Assembly: GCA_949130495.1 (NCBI GenBank)
Contig: OX422209.1
Location: 698,103,757 to 698,167,756, forward strand
DNA from: Sambucus nigra
Lineage: Eukaryota; Streptophyta; Magnoliopsida; Dipsacales; Adoxaceae
Direction of reading: 5' to 3'
Length of the DNA: 64,000 bases
Made by a program: the position numbers and the translations under genes. The stretch's first letter is position 1; each line of letters opens with the position of its first letter. The notes under the pieces were generated by a model. It saw nothing but the letters and a program-made list of their open reading frames with translations. It was not told the DNA's origin and ran no database searches. This document shows, in pieces, positions 59,975-64,000 of the stretch.

Positions 59975-61069
59975 AATACAAGTTACCCTACTGCTGAGGA
60001 AACTTACCCTAGTCAGGACAATCCTCATGCTTGTGGTTACATGCCACAAATAAAACACTTACCATAGAACTGGCCTCCTTTCTGGCCCTACTGACCTCGA
60101 CCCTATTAGCCCTTACCACCACTCCCTTGGTCATATTGGCCTTTCTAACCCTGATGGCCAATCCTAAAACCATATTGTCCAGGTGTGAATCCTCCCGAAC
60201 GAAGTCGCTTAGCATAATTCCCTTGCTGAGAATTCTTCTCACCCTACTTTTACTGATTCTGAGAATTCCTATTGGTGTTACTACCCCCAGTTTTGCTCGG
60301 CTGGCTAGATTCACCACTCCTCTTGTTACCCTTCATATGTAGACGATGATGAGCATAATGTAATTGCATTGACCACATCTGAGTAAGTCAGTAAGGTTAG
60401 TTTACCCAATAAATGTTGTCTAATTCTCCAAGTCAACCCTTTTACAAAATGCCCCTCTTTCTTAGACTCTTTATTAAAATCATCAGTCACAAAGTCGACC
60501 AAGCGCGTGAATTCCTCTTTGTATTCAGCCACAATTTTCCCTTCCTATGAAATGTTAAGAAATTTTTGCCTCATTTCAGTTTGAATGGCGAGAGGAAAGT
60601 ACTTGCGGTTAAATCGCTCCCACATCTCGTAGATAATCATAGCATCCCAATCCTATATAGTGGTGACTGATTCCCACCATAGCAGTGTTGCCCCTTCTAG
60701 CTTGAAGGTAGCCAGTATCTTCTTATGTGTATCAGTACATTTGAACATACTTAAATTCCTTTGGATATCTTTCTTCCATTGGCAAGCTGTTACCACATCA
60801 GAACTCCCCTGAAACTCCGGAGGGTGGCCTTTCTTTCAGGCATCACGAACTCTCTCCCATCCAGTTAGGAATTGATATTCCTGGTCAGGTGCCACCGCTT
60901 GCTACTAAAGTGGCACCTGAGGTGCCTGCTGTGCATGAGCATTCGTTGCTGCATTTACTGCTTGGTCAAAAATTGCGACAATGTTTGTAGCTATAATATT
61001 TCCCTATTCTTGAGCCTGCTGTGGCCCTGGTTGTGTTGCCCCAGCCCTTGGTACACGTCTAGGAGGCAT
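59975..61069 (-). pseudogene. Gag of element B
   Basis: ATG at 61069 gives MPPRRVPRAGATQPGPQQAQ. The capsid core reads KKDIQRNLSMFKCTDTHKKI, ATFKLEGATLLWWESVT and AEYKEEFTRLVDFVTDDF (60760-60420). The zinc-knuckle area near 60040 is damaged (HKHEDCPD, one Cys left). Stops interrupt the N-terminal and basic regions. It stops at the foreign segment. Confidence 0.85.
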
Positions 61070-61237
61070 TTGAAAAGATAGAGAATTTCATAAATCTACT
61101 AACTATTTTTATCACTAAAGCTGAAGACGTAAATTCTTATTTATGAAAACACCAATCCTAATATAAGGCTTTATATCAAAAGACGCTCGTTGAAACATTA
61201 TAAATCGGTACAGATTACTAAAGGCACTGGAACCTAA

Positions 61238-61250
61238 TGCTCTGATACCA
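61238..61250 (-). other. Primer-binding site of element B
   Basis: The minus strand reads tggtatcagagca, an exact initiator tRNA-Met-type site, two bases from the LTR. Confidence 0.9.
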
Positions 61251-61252
61251 TT

Positions 61253-63956
61253 TGTGACATCCCGCTCATTAAAATATTAGGTGATCAGTCTCATATTTAA
61301 TTAAAAAGGATTCATAAACGGTCCATTCTTAACATCGCAATCAAAAAAACATTTTTTTCATCACTAAATATCCTAATAAGCTGGATGTGAATTTTAATTA
61401 TACCAGAGAATAATAATAATTAAACAACAAAGTAATGAATAACACAACAAACTGAATAGAAATAATAATAACCAGAATAAACTGTATAGAATAATAATTT
61501 GAGAACACATCCAAATCCAAATCTTCATACACGCTAAGTAGAATACCGAGACAAATTGACTGGCATAAAGGAAATACTAAAAAAAACAAATGTAAAGTCT
61601 AGACAATGGGCAAACACGATCGAATGGGATTACTGAATCATAAGGTAGATGACAGGAATGAAAGATACGTCTAAGCTCTAGTCTTGCAACATTTATAGCA
61701 CTGTAGCACGTCAACTCTAAAATGAATCTCCTAGCCCTGGTGTACCTATGGATGGACACCTAAAAAGTTTTGCAAAAATAGATTTGATTAGGGTCATAGC
61801 CCCGAAAACGTTTTAATTTTTTTAACAAGTGTTTAAAATGATGTATTATGAGTAATGTATATATCTATGTTAGATGTGCGTACTCTCACATGAGTCCTCA
61901 CCTATTGCTTGATGTGCACACCTAACGTACTCTAATATTCCTTCCTAGATAACCTACCCGCCTAACCAACTATAGACCACTTGATTAATCCATATTAATT
62001 TACATAAATCTCTTAACCCATCCGTATCTCCCATATGATACGTTAATATTATCATAATTTCTTAATCATTTTATTCTCATTATTTTGACCGCTTAGTTTA
62101 CATAAAGTACATTTTAAACATTCACAATAATCACTTCTACAACACACAATAGAGCAGACTATCACAAATGTATGTATATGTATAGATTACACTATCTAAT
62201 ATATACATATATAAATACGACATCTAAAGGATGAAACTCGCGATGCATGCATACCTTGCTATCTAGTCCCTACGTACCCACGTACCAAATTAAGGACTAA
62301 GGATAGGTATGACACCTCAACCTATAAAAAGGTAACATATAATGGAGGCGAACATAATCCTTAACACCATAAGGATGACATCCATACGTAATATATCCAA
62401 ATGATCGTTAGTACACTATCATCTCTCAAGATAATGACAACGTAAGTGCTGTGTTCTGGGGCATAAATCAAAATCCCCCTTGATGGCCACACAAATATAG
62501 GATTACCCACTACTACGTGTAACCTCCCGTGATAGCAAGTATCTAGTTATGACATTACACATAATAACACAATCAACATAATGTAAGCATGCACTCATCC
62601 GATACATAGTATATTTCAAGTTTATCCCATAAACTAATAATTCATATTTTATTCCTATTTCCCATTATTCTTAACATCTCTTGTTAACCGAAGGGATTTA
62701 AATAATTTAATTAACTATTTCAGTAGCCACCCTCAACCCGTACCTACAAGTTCAAAACCCGAAACCATTATAATAAGCCCTACTTATAATTTAATTCCTA
62801 ATAATCATTTTTCTCGATAAAGTTACATTCTCCCCAGAAATATAAAACGCCGATTTGAGGCTTTTTTTATCTGACTTTGAAGAGACTTAAAACTACAAAG
62901 TTGTTCAGAACATGATCATATACGGGTACCCGTGGGCACACTCCCAATTTCCATTTAAAATAGACCTAAAATCAACATCCAATGTTCGTCATGTTTTAAA
63001 ACGATTCCACATGCGTTTGACTTTTGGATTCGTATGAGTTCACGTCGTTTTTAGTTAGGTAGTTTAATCTCCAATTGAATCACACGTTTTTCTCAAATTT
63101 CAAAATCATCAATAAAATATATAATCCAAATCATGAGTTCTATAATCCCAATTGATATTATCTCAAATCAAAACTTCCTAAACATGGGTTTTTATCCAAA
63201 AATCCCATAATCTAGCATGTATTTCTACAAACTCATAATTAATCAAGTTTAAACAACTTGACTTTTAGGATGATTCTGAATTTCCTTCGAAGAAGATGAT
63301 GTGAGTTCTCCTCCTCGTTCTTCCTAAATTTCGATGGTGTATGGTGGTGGTGCAAGGTGGCTCTAGGTGTTGCTCCTCCTCTAAGACCATTCACTTCCTT
63401 GAGAAACTCTTCACTTTCTTGTAAAAGCTCTCACACTTTTTCTCCTTCGATTTCCTCTCACTTTAATTTTTCAATTCCCCACTTGATTAGCCAAAGAGTT
63501 AGTTTTAAAGTAGTTAATCTCGTATCTCTTCATGGGTTGGAAATTCAAAGGTCAAAATTTAACTTTTCACTTGCTGGGTCAACCCATATATACATATGCT
63601 CGAATATAGTTTTTTGACAGTTTTGACCCTTTCGGACACTTCTTCGCAATCGAAATGACTATATGGGTTCAACTCAACATATTATACTTACTTCATATTG
63701 CTAGGATAAAGTCCCGACATATTTCAAATGTGCATCCCGACTAAATAATTAATAATTGTCGTCTTTCTAACTTATAACACACTATAACATAGTCCATAAT
63801 TTATATTACTTATTCTCTCAGTAATATACATTTTAATTTATACTATTAAATATGAACTCAATTCACACTAATTAATATTTAATTTATTCCAAATAAATTT
63901 TCCAATTTAAATTTAATTAACCCAATTTAAATATCCAAAAAATATGGGGTATTACA
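61253..63956 (-). mobile_element. 5' LTR of element B
   Basis: Plus-strand ends tgtgacatccc and gtattaca. It pairs with 54666-57248; shared words include 'cctaacgtactctaatattccttcc' in part and 'gatgcatgcata'. It holds a segment of about 130 bases near 62740-62880 that the other copy lacks. Confidence 0.9.
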
Positions 63957-64000
63957 AAGGGATGGTTGTCTCATTTCAGTCTTCCATTCGTAAGCTGATT
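63957..64000 (-). pseudogene. Continuation of element C at the right edge
   Basis: After the target duplication copy, 39 bases of decayed sequence that should be protease coding of element C. Too short for a firm call. Confidence 0.35.

Larger units (their letters stand above)
54666..63956 (-). mobile_element. Tekay-like element B, 9.3 kb, core replaced
   Basis: LTRs at 54666-57248 and 61253-63956; minus orientation, iMet primer site, gag, partial integrase and chromodomain. Flanks gaggg (54661-54665) and aaggg (63957-63961) form a 5-bp duplication with one change. Protease, RT, RNase H and the integrase zinc finger are missing; an unrelated 1.5-kb segment (58442-59970) is in their place. 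LTR copies differ much more than those of A (about 15% in the first 170 bases by eye). Confidence 0.9.
15651..64000 (-). mobile_element. Tat-lineage Ty3/gypsy element C, base of the nested stack, continues past right edge
   Basis: On the minus strand, from the right edge, C gives a protease end (54665-54420), RT (54120-53330), RNase H (53330-52850), a second archaeal-type RNase H (52850-52500) and integrase (52230-51100). The accessory ORF follows on the opposite strand (37230-39643 and 50152-50520), and then the 3' LTR (16260-15651). Two RNase H domains plus an antisense ORF are hallmarks of the Tat lineage. D (16313-37066), A (39644-50146) and B (54666-63956) interrupt it. Gag, the 5' LTR and the primer site should lie beyond 64000. 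All frames are badly decayed. Confidence 0.75.

Noticed and set aside
60031..60342. Plus-strand open frame of 103 codons
   Set aside because: Leu/Thr-rich shadow of the gag gene of element B on the minus strand.
61238..61250. Part of a tRNA-Met gene
   Set aside because: Only the primer-binding complement is present; no cloverleaf around it.

Overview
The window is repeat-dense nuclear DNA of a flowering plant, most likely a eudicot. It is AT-rich and filled with plant-type LTR retrotransposons (Ty3/gypsy lineages Tat/Retand-like, Tekay-like and Reina-like, plus one Copia-type LTR), a hAT DNA transposon, fold-back/MITE elements and a LINE remnant. The only recognisable host gene piece is the first coding exon of a TBC (Rab-GAP) protein on the minus strand at 9756-9893. 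I found no intact long protein-coding gene, no rRNA or tRNA gene, and no CRISPR array.

Left part (1-7907): a Copia-type LTR (1-642); an antisense accessory ORF of a Tat-lineage element called F here (653-3029, minus) and F's plus-oriented 3' LTR (~3444-3812). F interrupts a decayed Reina-like element E (minus, 3813-7907), which carries RNase H, RT and protease remnants, its 5' LTR, and a 1-kb GCCTAGGC-type MITE inserted between flanking repeats. Middle-left (7908-15650): LINE tail, a perfect 45-bp inverted-repeat hairpin, the TBC exon and its leader with a 230-bp triplication, a low-complexity region that may lie inside a DNA element, and about 3 kb of AT-rich DNA with nothing recognised.

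Right part (15651-64000): a nested stack. The base is a decayed minus-oriented Tat-lineage element C (3' LTR 15651-16260, plus-strand accessory ORF, minus-strand IN, RNase H, RT and protease, running off the right edge). Three elements sit in it: D (Tat lineage, plus, 16313-37066), A (Tekay-like, minus, 39644-50146, perfect 5-bp target duplication) and B (Tekay-like, minus, 54666-63956). D itself holds a MITE (22735-23226), a solo LTR (23294-29380, perfect 5-bp duplication) that contains a second solo LTR (23896-26929), and a hAT element (30331-34803, perfect 8-bp duplication) that contains another MITE. Nesting is four levels deep in two places.

All mobile-element genes are broken by stops and frameshifts, so nothing here looks able to move on its own. 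The window does not convincingly show a previously undescribed system. The most informative points are the nested order, which can be checked through target duplications; three separate Tat-lineage elements that each carry an antisense accessory ORF; the perfect hairpin near the TBC exon; and self-complementary GATC-rich blocks kept at the same place in different Tekay-like LTRs.
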